Positions 1 to 11,079 of a stretch of DNA of 64,000 nt are shown one piece after another; the first letter of the stretch is position 1; each line of letters opens with the position of its first letter. Source of the DNA: Elephas maximus indicus (lineage: Eukaryota > Chordata > Mammalia > Proboscidea > Elephantidae); contig NC_064827.1 in assembly GCF_024166365.1 (NCBI RefSeq), positions 54,154,635 through 54,218,634 on the forward strand, in the 5' to 3' direction. Made by a program: the position numbers and the translations under genes. A model generated the notes under the pieces. It ran no database searches. It was not told the origin of the DNA and saw only the letters and a list, made by a program, of their open reading frames with translations.

Positions 1-68
1 ATAAATGTCTGTTTTTAAAGCCATCCACTTGTGGTATTTCTGTTATAGCAGCACTAGTTAACTAAGAC
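1..68 (+). mobile_element. MLT1-type LTR, 3' end (window edge)
   Basis: The first 68 bases resemble the 3' end of MLT1-family (ERVL-MaLR) LTRs: an AATAAA-like start, a 'taaagccatccac' block, 'gtggtattt' and a closing 'actaag'. The rest lies outside the window. It is a fossil LTR in the opposite orientation to the retroviral remnant that follows, so it is probably a separate insertion. Confidence 0.6.
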
Positions 69-2460
69 AATATCTATTCCAATTGTGCATTCTGGAACTG
101 GAGAAATCAGTGGACCCACTGGTTCAGGGACCCACTGGGCCCACTGTGAGATGAACCAGAGCTAAGGCTCCATTAATAGCCTGACCTCCATACATATTCA
201 CTGTGACTGGTAGCCCTCAGTGACATTTTGGGTATCCTGGAATTTGTGTTAGTTCAGATCCAGTATCCAGTAATCCTGGAAAAGTCTGATTATTTCCTTC
301 TCCCCACTGAAAAGCCATTCTCATAAAAGGCCAATTGTCGCTTTGGGGAAGGCCAAGGGAAAGATTAACAGTATAAATTTTGGGCAATGTAGTAGAGTCC
401 TTCCTGAAGGGGACCTGGGCTCCCTTTCATTCAAGGTTGTGGGTCTGTAAACTGGCTCAAGTCTAGGAATCGAATGAGGAGCCATGACTATTCTAACAAT
501 TCAAGATAGACTACCATTCACTTGACCTAGAATTCTTTTCCTGGTACAGATCAAGTATATATTTAGCAGATTTCTCATCTATTTCCCTCCTAGGAACACT
601 GACCTAAGTAGCCAATGCTTTAAGTCCGTACAAGTCAGACTATTCTGATTACTGCTGTGACTCCGCTGTCCATTACAGTAACCACTCCCACCTTGTCTTT
701 GTTGACTGAGTGCTGCCACTTGGCCCCTACCACTACGGGGTTCAATCATCCCCATTGTAGTTAAGTGTCTTAATTCAATTAAGGGCAGTTCCCACTGTCA
801 AATCTGACTTATGTAAAACAGCAATCACAGCAGTCTTCAAGGATGCTGGAGCTCCTTTCACAAATTTGTTCCTAACTGTTGTGGTAAAGGTGTATCCTCT
901 GGGCACTCCATGTGAAGGTCTGTGGGTTTAACCTGATAAATCCACTCTAACATACCAATTTCCCTAAACCTTTCTTTGGATATATGCTTCTGCAGTATAC
1001 CAAAGGCAGGTCTGGTACTTCAACTTGATTCAGTGTAGGCCACCATGTAACCCATGCTTCAGCAAACCATCCAAATAAACTATTAGATCCTTTCCTAAGC
1101 TCTCGTGCTTAGTGGGTCCATATCAATAAACTCAGACCGATTCAACTTTATGTTCCTTGCACCATTATCCCATCACTCTTAATACCCATTCCCATATATA
1201 TTCCCTAGGTTTCTGTTGGTACATGTAAAGGAAAGTCAAGCAGTTCTTTTGGAATGCAACGTACCTCCTCCTGGGTCACCATTTATACTTCACCTTTCTG
1301 GGCTCCCTGAAACTTAAGTCTAGTTATAGGTCTAGAAGCAAAAGTGGGTGGTGGGGGTGGGTCCTGGAAACATTCAGCAATGTATTGCAAGGCAGTTACC
1401 TCAGGCGATGCCCCAGTCAACATCCCAGGTGCCATCCCAAGTGATATCTCAGACACAGACTCTTCTGGCACAACTGGGTTAATCTTATCAGGTGGTTGTA
1501 GAAGGAATAATGGTTTTACTGGGAAGGGTGGCTTAGCAGACAAAGATGCAGTAATCTCTTCAGATGAGGGTCAAACCCACTGCCGTCAAGTCGATTCCGA
1601 CTCATAGCAACCCTATAGGACAGAGTAGAACTGCCCCACAGAGTTTCCAAGGAGTGCCTGGCGGATTCAAACTGCCGACCTCTTGGTTAGCAGCCGTAGT
1701 ACTTAACCACTGAGAGTAAGAGGACTAATTCTGCTGGCAGGAGTTACTCAGTGGCAGGGGCTCAGTGTCCCCAGATTCTTGATTATCTACCCATATGTCC
1801 CTATCCCAAGTTTCAGGATTCCATTTCTTCCTAATCAATGCCTTCACTTTAACTTCAGACACCATTCAAGGTTGGGAATTTAGCTGCCATTTGTAATTCA
1901 GCCACTCTTATGATAAGACTTTGAGTTTGGTTTTCGGCAGTATCAACTCTGTCACTACAAAAAATGAAGCTTTCTATCATGGCATAAGTTGCAACTTTGA
2001 GGTCTTTTATGTGGTGCTCGAGCTGTGACCCTGAGCCCTGGGCTCATCTCTTTTACCACTTGGTCTAGAAAAAGTAGGACCAACCAACCAATTTCCTTAT
2101 TGTTCTCATTCTGACAAAATTGTAGAAAAGTATCAAACATGCGATCACCCAGAGAATCGCTTCTCACCAATACCTGATCTATCGGTGGTGATATTTTGCC
2201 ATCTCACACCATGGATTAGCAATGCCCTCTTTACTACTGGAAGCAGAGTCATCAGCAGGTTTGGGCAGACTTGAGAACCAAATTAGAAAACTCGTCCTTG
2301 GGATTTTATTTCTCTAGAACCATTCTTGGTACCAAAATGTCTTACTACGGGTTTTCTAGAGAAGTGAACCATATATGTATGTATACATAGAGAGAGATAT
2401 ATTTCAAGGAAATGCCTCACATGGTTGTAGAGGCTAGCAAGTCCCAAGTCCACGGATCCG
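69..2460 (-). mobile_element. Fossil ERVL-type endogenous retrovirus (LTR end, gag, protease region)
   Basis: Read on the minus strand, 2460 to about 2335 looks like the 3' part of an MLT2-like LTR, with the 'gagaga' and 'ttctctaga' blocks typical of these LTRs. A short leader ('ttggtacc' block) follows. Next comes a gag-like region with remnants at about 1955-2170 and 1283-1543, and then a protease-like region near 70-400 containing the aspartic protease signature DTGSEL and the ERVL-like stretch VNMYGGQAING. Reverse transcriptase and the other LTR are not in the window. The copy is badly decayed, with many breaks, and is old (mammalian-wide family). A younger AfroSINE has inserted at 1572-1711. 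It is a fossil with no coding role. Confidence 0.7.
1572..1711 (-). mobile_element. AfroSINE (tRNA-derived SINE)
   Basis: On the minus strand the element has the tRNA-like head (A-box-like 'gtggttaagt', B-box-like 'ggcagtttgaatccgcc'), the 'ctccttggaaactctgt' core and the 3' hairpin around 'gagtcggaatcgactt'. It lies inside the ERVL fossil, so it inserted later. Confidence 0.9.
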
Positions 2461-2462
2461 TG

Positions 2463-2873
2463 CTGCATCCATTTGTTGAAAAATTTCAATTGGTATTCAT
2501 CAATTCCTGGAGCCTTGCTTTTCACCAATGCCTTCACTGTAGCTTGGACTTCTTCCTTCTTGATCATATACTACCTCCTGAAATGGATGAACGTCAGCCG
2601 ATTCTTTTTGGTACAGTGACTGTGCATTTCTTCCATCTTCTTTTGATGTTTCCTGCATCATTCAATTTTTAGCCCCATAGAATCCTTCAATATTGCAACT
2701 AGAGGCTTGAATTTTTTCTTCAGTCCTTCCAGATTGAGAAATGCTGAGCATGTTCTGCCCTTTTGGTTTTCTAATTCCAGATTTTGAACATCTCATTATA
2801 ATACTTTATATTCTCGAGCCACCCTGTGAATCTTCTGTTCAGATTTTTTACTTCATCATTTCTCCTTTGCAGA
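2463..2873 (-). mobile_element. RTE-clade LINE fragment (linker between endonuclease and reverse transcriptase)
   Basis: This is the reverse complement of the segment at 30655-31090 of the nearly complete RTE described below. Its minus-strand reading recovers a diverged form of the 'MEEVQAVLKALVKTKAPGID' region. Both ends are truncated and the frame is broken. It directly adjoins the ERVL LTR at about 2460. Confidence 0.85.
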
Positions 2874-2947
2874 TGGAGCTAGTAGATACAAATAATGCCA
2901 GATAAAGATAAGTTCTTCTTTAAGGGAAAATAGAATTGATTTTCTTT

Positions 2948-3110
2948 AAATGCCAGGAACTGTCCTAGATGCTTTTTCATATATTGTATAATCTTTGTAA
3001 AAATTCTGTGGTGTTATCATCATTCCTATTTTACAGAATAGGGATTAGACCTTTATGTTTAATAAATTGCCTAAGATCACCTGGCTTGTATAGAAAAACC
3101 ATATTGGAAT
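2948..3110 (+). mobile_element. MIR SINE, degraded
   Basis: The order of blocks matches MIR: 'gccaggaactgtcctag', then 'ttttacagaatagggat', then 'cctaagatcacctggc', corresponding to the MIR core and its 3' portion. It is ancient and heavily diverged. Confidence 0.6.
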
Positions 3111-3639
3111 TCTTCACTCCAGAACTCATGTATACTGCTACTTCCCTTATAGTTCTGACAAATATAGAAAAACATAAGTCAACTACCTTAAAGACAGTTG
3201 TCGTAAATTTTTCCTAGACCACATCAGCCACACATATCAATTTCTATCTCAGTGCAAAAGACTTACAAACGATGCCTGTATTTCTGATTTCTCTCTTGGA
3301 ATTCACTAATCCATTTTTTTTTTTTATTTCCTCACACAGATGTCTGACAATCAATTCATAGTCAACCAGTCAACCACTTTAGACCTCTATCTCTGTGAAG
3401 CTACCATCCCCAAGCTACTCCCCTCATCCAATCAATGGTGAAATGAGAGGTCTTTACTTAGAACCAATGGAATCATCTTTGATAGCTTCCTGTCCATATC
3501 TGAGAAATTCTCAAGTCCAAACCTGCTCCCCTGTATATCCCATGTGTGTCCTATCTTCTCCATCCCATCACCCTATTTTAAGTCTTCACTGCATCTTTTG
3601 GGCCACTGTTGCAATGGTCCTCTAACTCATCTCTCCCAT

Positions 3640-3995
3640 TGTCAACCTATCCTCCATTCTATCACAAGACCGGTCCTTATCACAATACCAGTCTTATCAT
3701 GTCACAACTGTGCATAGAAATCTTCACTGATTTTCATTTTCTACAGAATAAAGCCCAAATTCACATGCCTATGCTGTAAGACTCTTAACAATGTGATTTC
3801 AACGAGCCGTTCCATCTTCCACTCGTTAAGTGAATTCAGTCAATATTCCTGAAACAATCTCTACCCCCTTTTCTTGCTGTGTATTTGCAAACAAAAATGT
3901 TTCATTTACTCTTTAGCTTCCTAAAATCTTAGTAATTCTTTAAAGCTCAATTTAAAAATCACTCATCTTTGAAAACTTTCCTAATTCACTTAGTC
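3640..3995 (+). mobile_element. L2-like LINE fragment
   Basis: Weak similarity to L2 3' regions: 'cagaataaagcccaaat', a 'ctgtaagactctt' block and a final 'aaagctcaatttaaa' followed by 'gaaaactttcctaattcac'. No reading frame survives. A (CT)n run lies just downstream at about 4040-4062. Confidence 0.5.
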
Positions 3996-4124
3996 AAAAT
4001 CACACTATTCTGTGTCTCACTCTCTCTGTGTGTCTCTGCCCTCATCTCTCTCTCTCTCTCTCCACTGTGAAAAACCCTATAGCTTCTGGAGTAAAACTCT
4101 CCCAAAATATCTTGTTCTGGCTTT

Positions 4125-4200
4125 TGCTCAGACAGATCAAGTTATATTTTCCAAGATCACGCAGCTAAGAAATAGAAGAGCAGAAATTCAGTTCTGAGTT
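4125..4200 (+). mobile_element. MIR 3' fragment
   Basis: 'ccaagatcacgcagctaag' followed by 'agcagaaattcagttctgag' is the typical 3' part of MIR. Short and diverged. Confidence 0.45.
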
Positions 4201-5556
4201 TTTCAGTGGTAAATCTCACGTATTCCATAACATTGCATTGCCTCTCCTGTAGCAGAAATAACTAAATTGACAAGTATTGACACTGTAAATGAAAACTTAA
4301 CAGTTTTTTCCACGATTTTTATTCCCTCAGCAGTAGTATAAAGAACATTAAAGTTGAATAATATGCTTTCTGATTTAAGCTAAAAACAGGGGTACTCTGT
4401 ATTTTATTTTACTGTAATAATGAAGGTTCAGTGGAAAGGATAAGGAACAAGATGTTTTTATTAATATCCATTCCCATTTGAACACTTATCCTCATATTCT
4501 TCAAAAATTTTTTCATCATGATATTTCCCTGTTGCTTCATCAATACAGAGGATTCTATGTGCTGACTTTTAAAGGCATTGATCATTTCTGATATGTAATA
4601 TCCCATCAACTTTGAATTCCAATCTCTTTTTTAATTTTGTTTAAAAACAATAGATATTAATGATATTGAATATATTAAAAATAACCAACGATAAAATATA
4701 AAAAAGAGATTAGTCATCGGGACTAAAAATGAGATAATCTTGGATATTCTGTGTGTACGTTACTGAAGTTGGCGCAAGTCAGGTAGAACAAACCCCTTTA
4801 TAAGTGGCCTCTGAGCCTATCAAAAATCTTAAGAGGCCCTTACTGTCATAGGCTTATAAATATTAAGTCAGTTACAAGGAAGCACCCACTTGTAGAAAAT
4901 AGGCTCACGACCATATAACAGAAAACTTTTTTAAAACTTTAAAAGGAAGCAAACTTTATTCAGGAAGGCTCCACCGGTAATAGAAGCTTGTGAGGCTTGA
5001 AAACTCCTATTTCTTCACCCATAGATCAGATTCACCTTGCCATTTTGCAGGCAGTAAAGGTCTGAATGAGGTTAGAATGAGTGAGCATGATTAGGTGGAA
5101 TTAATAATTGTATTAAATCCAATCATCATTTTTGCTGTTACTTACGTATACTCTCCTTCATCTTGCACATAGAATTGTGGTTATTCTTCTTTCTTGTTAC
5201 CTCTACTCTCTCACGCTTCTTTTAACCTCCAATAACCATAGATCACTGGCTCCAACCTAACTACCTGTCATGATAAGGTTGTTACCCTTTGAATGGACTA
5301 ATTCAATCTCTGATATGATTTCCTCACATGTCCCAACATTAAGCCCAGTATAACTGCCTCTACCCCTAGGGGAAATCCTTATCCTAGGTCAAAGCCATGA
5401 CTCCAGTTTCATTAACTCTGGTGAGACATGTGTGATAAAGAGCAAAAAAAATATGCACATCGATCTCACATTTAGTCATCTGTCCCAAAGAAGGAATACA
5501 AATGCCATGAAAGCTGTTGAGTGTACATTTTGGAATAACTTGTATGTTGTATTTTT
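4201..5556. other. Intergenic, no gene recognised
   Basis: AT-rich sequence. I see no OR-like, repeat-like or RNA-gene pattern I can name. The small open frames here show no recognisable motif. Confidence 0.5.
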
Positions 5557-6299
5557 AATATTAAGATATTTTCATATATTTCAATATTTTTATGCCAGTT
5601 TAGTGGGTTTTGAGTATTTTAATTTCTATAATACAGGAATCATGCCTTAACCTTGTAAGTGTTAATGGATTGATTTCTACCCTTAGATTTGAGGAATCAG
5701 GTGAGGAAAAGTACAGTAGAAAGTGTTCTAGTAGTTTCACGGACATACCCTGTAGCTTCTTTGAATTTAAAACATAATGTCAGCACCCTACATCAACAAC
5801 CTACTACTAAATGCTGCCTTTTTTCCCCCCCCGATAGGCATTCTTCCATCCTACTTCCATTCAAGACTATATTTATGCAGACCTTTTACATTTGTATACA
5901 GATATTCACATCACACACATCTATCTGCACATGTAAATATACACTCACTTGTAAAATACAGCCACACATTTACAGAATATGTGATTATTTCCATTAAATT
6001 TAGCTCTGCCAAAACAAACAGATTAATCATACATTAGCTTAAAAATCTACTAGAGTTATTATATTTGTATATTACATGTACAAAATTTTGAATATTCAAT
6101 AATAGACTAGCTTTACAGTTGATTTTATACTTTTTTTTAACTCTCCCCCCAAAATAAAATGTCTTATCATGATACCTATATATAATTGTTGGTATATTTA
6201 GGTAAGATATCTTTATGTTATCTAAGAGTTTCAGTGGTCAAACAAAAAGAGGCTCAGGAAATAACATGTCTCATTTAAAATGTGTGTTTCCCTCCACTA

Positions 6300-6359
6300 C
6301 CCCAATGTTCTGGCATAAATGGACAATTACCCCAATGTTCTGGTATAAATGGACAATTA
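6300..6359. repeat. 30-bp direct tandem duplication
   Basis: Two adjacent 30-bp units with the core 'ccccaatgttctgg' differ at one base. Copy B of the duplication (near 46905) has a single diverged unit, so the doubling arose in copy A after the split. It lies just 3' of the first OR gene. Confidence 0.9.
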
Positions 6360-6388
6360 AACAATCCTTAAATTAATGTTGATCAATA

Positions 6389-7348
6389 TTATTTGCTGCT
6401 GGGAATAAAGAGAGCACAAAGAGGGTTTCTAACCAACAATCTTTTCACAGCTGTTTTTACCTCTTTATTCCTTAGACTATAAATGATTGGATTCAACTTG
6501 GGGGTCAAAACCATATAGAGTAAAGCCATAAATTTATCTGTCTCCTGTGAATCTACAGCTGCGGGCTTCAGGTATACGGAGAGAGCTGTCCCATAGAACA
6601 AAACTACCACAGTCAGGTGGGCTGCACATGTTGAAAAGGCTTTGCTTTGTCCATCCACTGAGCTGATTCTCAGAATGTTGGAGAGGATGAAGGCATACGA
6701 GATATAAATGAGGAGCACTGGCATAGGAAGAAGTAGTATGCTGATCACCAGCATAAGGAATTCTACCACGGAGGTATCTACACAAACTAATTTCAAGACA
6801 GCCAGAATTTCACAAGTGAAATGATTGATGATGTTATTACTACAGAGAGTCAACTGTAGCACAGACATTGTTTCTACCAGAGCGGTGAGGCAGCCCGTCA
6901 CCCAGGAGCCAGCTGCAATGTGTACACAAACCCTCCTGTTCATGATGATGGGATATCTCAGGGGGTTGCAGATGGCTACATACCGGTTATACGCCATCAT
7001 GGACAGGAGCACACACTCAGTGGAGCCCACGGCAAGAGAGAAGTACATCTGAGCAGCACATCCTGAGAATGAGATGCTGTTTTCCCCTGCAACGAAGTTT
7101 GCCACCATTGGAGTGAGAGCAGAAGAGGTGCACCAGATGTCCAGAAAGGAGAGGTTACTGAGGAAAAAGTACATGGGGGTGTGCAAGTGGGAGTCCAGGA
7201 TGCTGACGGAGATCAGAATAATATTGCCCAGCAAGGTGATCAGGAACATCAGCAGGCACAGCACAAATATGATGATCTCAACTTTGGGGTAGTGGGTAAA
7301 TTCCAGAAAAATAAAATTTGAAATTATTGTACAGTTTGTCTTAACCAT
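6389..7348 (-). CDS. OR13F1: Olfactory receptor, OR13F1-like (copy A)
   Basis: Class II (tetrapod) odorant receptor, a seven-transmembrane G-protein-coupled receptor expected in olfactory neuron cilia, signalling through Golf and adenylyl cyclase. The frame is 319 codons and uninterrupted. Visible landmarks are the sequon NCT at residue 5, GN at 41-42 in TM1, [16 protein letters not shown] at 55-70, Cys97, extracellular loop 2 cysteines 169, 179 and 189, SY at 217-218, KAFSTC at 236-241 and NPIIYSLRN at 286-294. The overall match is to OR13F1 as I remember the human protein. The start is the first in-frame ATG and gives the normal short OR N-terminus. Odd features: the TM3 motif reads MAYNRY (118-123) where nearly all ORs have MAYDRY, and the TM7 entry reads TPKLNP instead of TPMLNP. 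Copy B at 46968-47906 differs at about 34 of 312 aligned residues and is closer to the family consensus at most of them. The frame is open, but normal function is uncertain. Confidence 0.93.
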   Translation of the reverse strand: MVKTNCTIISNFIFLEFTHYPKVEIIIFVLCLLMFLITLLGNIILISVSILDSHLHTPMYFFLSNLSFLDIWCTSSALTPMVANFVAGENSISFSGCAAQMYFSLAVGSTECVLLSMMAYNRYVAICNPLRYPIIMNRRVCVHIAAGSWVTGCLTALVETMSVLQLTLCSNNIINHFTCEILAVLKLVCVDTSVVEFLMLVISILLLPMPVLLIYISYAFILSNILRISSVDGQSKAFSTCAAHLTVVVLFYGTALSVYLKPAAVDSQETDKFMALLYMVLTPKLNPIIYSLRNKEVKTAVKRLLVRNPLCALFIPSSK

Positions 7349-7365
7349 TTTATTCCTTCATGCAC

Positions 7366-7385
7366 ATCTGTAATAGTGAGTAGAA
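7366..7385 (-). other. Candidate 3' splice acceptor before the OR13F1-like start (copy A)
   Basis: On the minus strand 'cttctactcactattacag' precedes 'atgtgc', leaving 19 bases before the coding ATG. OR genes normally have non-coding 5' exons spliced close to the start. The same acceptor is kept in copy B, which supports it. The retained leader contains a tiny upstream frame (MCMKE, then stop) that overlaps neither gene's coding ATG. Confidence 0.5.
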
Positions 7386-7540
7386 GTATACACTGTACAT
7401 ATTAAATAATTTAAACTCAACCAACTTTAAAGGAAAGTTTTTAGTGATATTTTAAAGGGGTCATTATCCTTGCAATATTACTAGTAACATCACATTAATT
7501 ATTCATCCATTGACCATGTATCGAATACATTATAAGGTAC

Positions 7541-7703
7541 TGGTAGCAAAGCTGTTAAGAGCTTGGCTGCTAACCAAAAGGTCGGCAGTTCAAATCCAAG
7601 TGCCACTCCTTGAAAACCCTATGGGGCAGTTATACTCTGTGCTATAGGGTTGCTATGAGTCAGAATTAACTCAATGGCAAGGAGTTTGGTTTGGTTTGGT
7701 TTA
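7541..7703 (+). mobile_element. AfroSINE
   Basis: Head 'tgttaagagcttggctgc', B-box-like 'ggcagttcaaatccaag', core 'tccttgaaaaccctatgg', diverged hairpin 'gagtcagaattaactc' and a (ttggt)n tail. It is absent at the orthologous position in copy B (near 48100), so it inserted after the duplication, or was lost from copy B. Confidence 0.9.
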
Positions 7704-8284
7704 AAGGTCTTACTACACAGAGTCTGCTCTCAAACAACTCACAATCAAATAGAGGACACAATCAAGTAAATAACAAACAATTACTGTGCCATAATATAAA
7801 GATTGCCCCAGGGTGCTAGCCAAACAAGTGTCAGAACCCTAACGCTATGTTGTGGTAGCTAGCTGCTCAGTGATAGTTTCTGAAAGTTAATCAAAAGATT
7901 CATTGGACCTAATCAGGGTAAGGAACTGACATGCTGGGCAAGGAGTAATTTTTGTAAAAGTTACAATGAAAGAAGATTTGCTTGTAATTCATAAAACTGA
8001 AACTTATTTTAATATGATAGATAGATACGCTGCACATTGTATACTACCAGGAGATGAGGCTAGGGTAATAGGGAAAATCAACTCACTGTCATGCCACCTG
8101 ATTTCTGTCCTCCAGAAGGAATTTTTTAGTATGGAAATAATCTTGAATTCCTTAGAAAAGGAAGCTTTCCTTAGAAAAGAAATCATTTTCAAAGGTTATT
8201 TTATTATTTGAATGAAATTATTTGCAACATATCTTACAACTGATCACATATGAAGGCATACATTTAAAACCGAGTGCCATACAA

Positions 8285-8319
8285 TGAGTCGGAATCGACT
8301 CGACAGCAGTTTTTTTAGA
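8285..8319 (+). mobile_element. Tail-only AfroSINE/RTE insertion
   Basis: Only the last ~25 bases of the SINE/RTE 3' end (hairpin GAGTCG-GAAT-CGACTC plus 'gacagcag') and a T run are present. They are flanked by the direct repeat 'atacaa' at 8279-8284 and 8320-8325. Copy B has no insertion here, which marks it as a genuine, extremely 5'-truncated retroinsertion. Confidence 0.75.
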
Positions 8320-8969
8320 ATACAAGATAGGGTTCAAAAGAAGCATCACATACATGGGCTTCATGTTTTCGTTGTTGCCAGCTTATCCAGCCTCTTCTCC
8401 TAATTCTCCACCCCACAAACACTTTATGCTCTGAAAGAGCAACCAACTTGTAGTTCCTCATATTCACTGCTTTAACTCAGATAAAAAAAAAAAAAAAAAC
8501 CCAGTATTCTTCCTGCTCTACTAAAATTTACATCCCCAAACCATGGGTGACTATGAAGCACTTTACTGATCATTTCCAGGGAGGCGAATGTCAGACATTT
8601 CTGGTCCTCAAAGTCCATTTTGACCAGCACTCACCACTACTTTCACATAGGGCTTCTCTATTGGCCCTTCCCTACACAGCACCCAGTTTTCTGGTTCTTG
8701 CCCTGGCTCCTCTGATACTATCCTCTTTCTGTCCCCTCTTCACCACTCTCTTGCCCACTTTTCAGAAATGAAACAAGGATATCTTCTCCTTCTCTCACAC
8801 ACATGGGTCCTCACCCATTCTTCATCCTTATCTTATATCCTTACATTCAAGTCATTTTATCTATTTTCCCTTTCTGTAAAATGATTTCTGATTCCAGCTA
8901 AAATAAAGGTTTCCCAACACATTCCCCTCTTTGTTTTCTATAATGTCAGAGCCAAAACTGACTCAAGAA

Positions 8970-9110
8970 ATCTTCTAATCCAACCCTCTCATAAACTTGA
9001 GAGATACTTGGAGTAATTTAATGATTTGCCTGAAGTAAATGAGCAAATCTGGGACATGAAACCAAGTACCTGTCTCATGTTCAGTACACCTCTCTCCAAC
9101 TCAGTATTTC
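8970..9110 (+). mobile_element. Ancient MIR-like fragment
   Basis: 'aatccaaccctctcataaac' followed by 'gatttgcctgaagtaaat' and 'aaatctgggacatgaaacc' resembles common MIR-like mammalian repeats. Present in both duplication copies. Family assignment is weak. Confidence 0.3.
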
Positions 9111-10522
9111 TACCATCTAGTACTTCTTTTAAAAGGAGGTACCTCTCTCCTGGTTTCCTGTTCTAGCTGACACCCATTAATAAGTCATGTAGACCTAAGA
9201 ATACAGGCAGGGATGGATGTCTGCTCCCGTTTTACCTCAGCATATTTGATAAGCATCTTCCTTTTTGGTTAACTTATACTTCAATATTTAAAGTTGATCT
9301 TCAGCAGGGTCTTTCTCATAAGTCCAGTGCAGGGCTCAAAGAAGTAAAATAATCTGACATTTTAAATTATGATAACACTGCATGGAAACTACATTAAATT
9401 CAGTTGTGTGGAGACACTTTTATTCAAATGATAGCAAAGGAAAGGGATATGGATGGTCTTGGTTTGCAAAAGAACCAACCCAAATCTTGCCAGATTCACA
9501 AAATCTCAACATACATAAAAAAAAAAAGTTAGCTACTATTAATTTTTTTTTTTTAATTCTTAAGAGAAATCACACTGTGATTTGTTCTGCCAAAATCACC
9601 ACCTATGATATGACCCCCCAAAATTCCAAAGGGTTATCCCTGGACCTAAGACTATTATTTAAGTCTCCTGTTGCTATTAGAGACCTTTCAACTCCCTGAA
9701 CAATTTGTTGTTGTGATTCTGAAATATAAAAAAAAACTTTCTAGTTCTCCAGGGTATGATTACAAGTTCCATTAACAAATTGGGAACCAAAAAAACAAAA
9801 AAAAAAAAGATAAAAATTTTAAATTGTTTCAAATCACTTGAGCAGTAGTTGTATAAGCGGAACTTGAGGAGACTATTTGCCTATTCTGTAGATCACCTTT
9901 AGATTACACAGCAAACAATGCAATTAAAAGAACTATAGAAATGTCTTTCCAACATGGCCTGTTAGTTTGTAAAGTGATCCACTTATTCTCAGAAATCTGT
10001 TCAAACATCTCAGTGGCCTGAGTAATAGAAGACAAAACATCCTTGCTGAGCTCTTAAATGGCCCCGACGTGAAGAGAGCAAGCATTGACCAAATACTTTA
10101 TTACTATCAAATGCTCCTTGAATAGACTAAGTGCCTAGCACAGTGTTTGTAATTTAAAGACCACATGGTCTTACATGTAATTGTTACCCTGAAGGAGGCT
10201 TGAAAAGCACTTGCACAATTAGATGTGCCCTCTCTCTTGCACCTCTGCTATTGTCATGAGAACATTCCCAGACTAGCCAAATAGAGGATGAAAGGAACCT
10301 GGCCAGAACTGATTGGCCCCAGTTGTCCCAGCCAAGTTTATCTGAGGTCAGACAGCAGTCAATCTTCAAAAAATAAAAGGAGGGGGGTGGGTCCAGAAAC
10401 AATTAACGGGGCTAATTCTCACCTGATTTGGGATGCAAAGTTAACCCAGTTCATATCACCTGGCTCCAGCCCAGATCAGGTATAACTCGAAGACTGTTAA
10501 TGAGGGTTTATTATTGTATGCA

Positions 10523-10932
10523 AGGTCCCTAGGTGGTGCAAACGGTTTGTGCCTGACTGCTAAAGGTTGGCAGTTCGAACCTACCCAGTGATACCTTGGA
10601 ACTCACTCCACGCGACAGAGGCATATTTAGGGTATGGTAAGTAATGGCATAGTGGTTAAGTGCTACATCTGCTAACCAAAAGGTCAGCAGTCTAACCAAA
10701 AGGTTGGCAGTTCAAATCCACCAGGCGCTCCTTGGAAACTCTATCGGGCAGTTCTACTCTGTCCTATAGGGTCGCTATGAGTTGGAATTGACTCAACGGC
10801 AATGGGTTTGGTATGCTTCTGATGATCTGCTTCCATTAAGATTACAGCCAAGAAAATCCTATGGAGCAGTTCTACTCTGTAACATATGGGGTACCATATG
10901 TCAGAATTGACCAGATGGCAACTAACAACAAC
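10523..10932 (+). mobile_element. Older AfroSINE subfamily copy, split by a nested SINE
   Basis: Begins 'ggtccctaggtggtgcaaac' and, after the nested element, resumes at about 10815 with 'gatctgcttccattaagat', 'cctatggagcagttctac' and the 3' end 'ggcaactaacaacaac'. This ending is the same type as the RTE 3' end. Copy B carries the same element at 51013-51370, so it predates the duplication. Confidence 0.85.
10632..10815 (+). mobile_element. AfroSINE nested in an older SINE (copy A only)
   Basis: 'tggcatagtggttaagtgct' head, core 'gcgctccttggaaactct' and hairpin-derived 'gagttggaattgactc'. The B-box region is internally duplicated ('aaccaaaagg...' occurs twice). The nested SINE in copy B sits at a different point of the host SINE, so the two are independent insertions. 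Confidence 0.85.
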
Positions 10933-11079
10933 TGTACGCAACAGAGATTTTATGGTTGTTATATAAAACCGATCCAGCAGTAGACACTTTCATTGCTTAC
11001 TCAACATTGACTCACCTAACAGAATTACAATTTTATTCTATTATCTACCCTGTTTTTATCCACACATTATCCTGATTAG

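Noticed and set aside
6534-7292. Frames on both strands overlapping the first OR gene (and matching ones at 47383-47850)
   Set aside because: They are shadows of the receptor frame. The receptor frame alone has family motifs.
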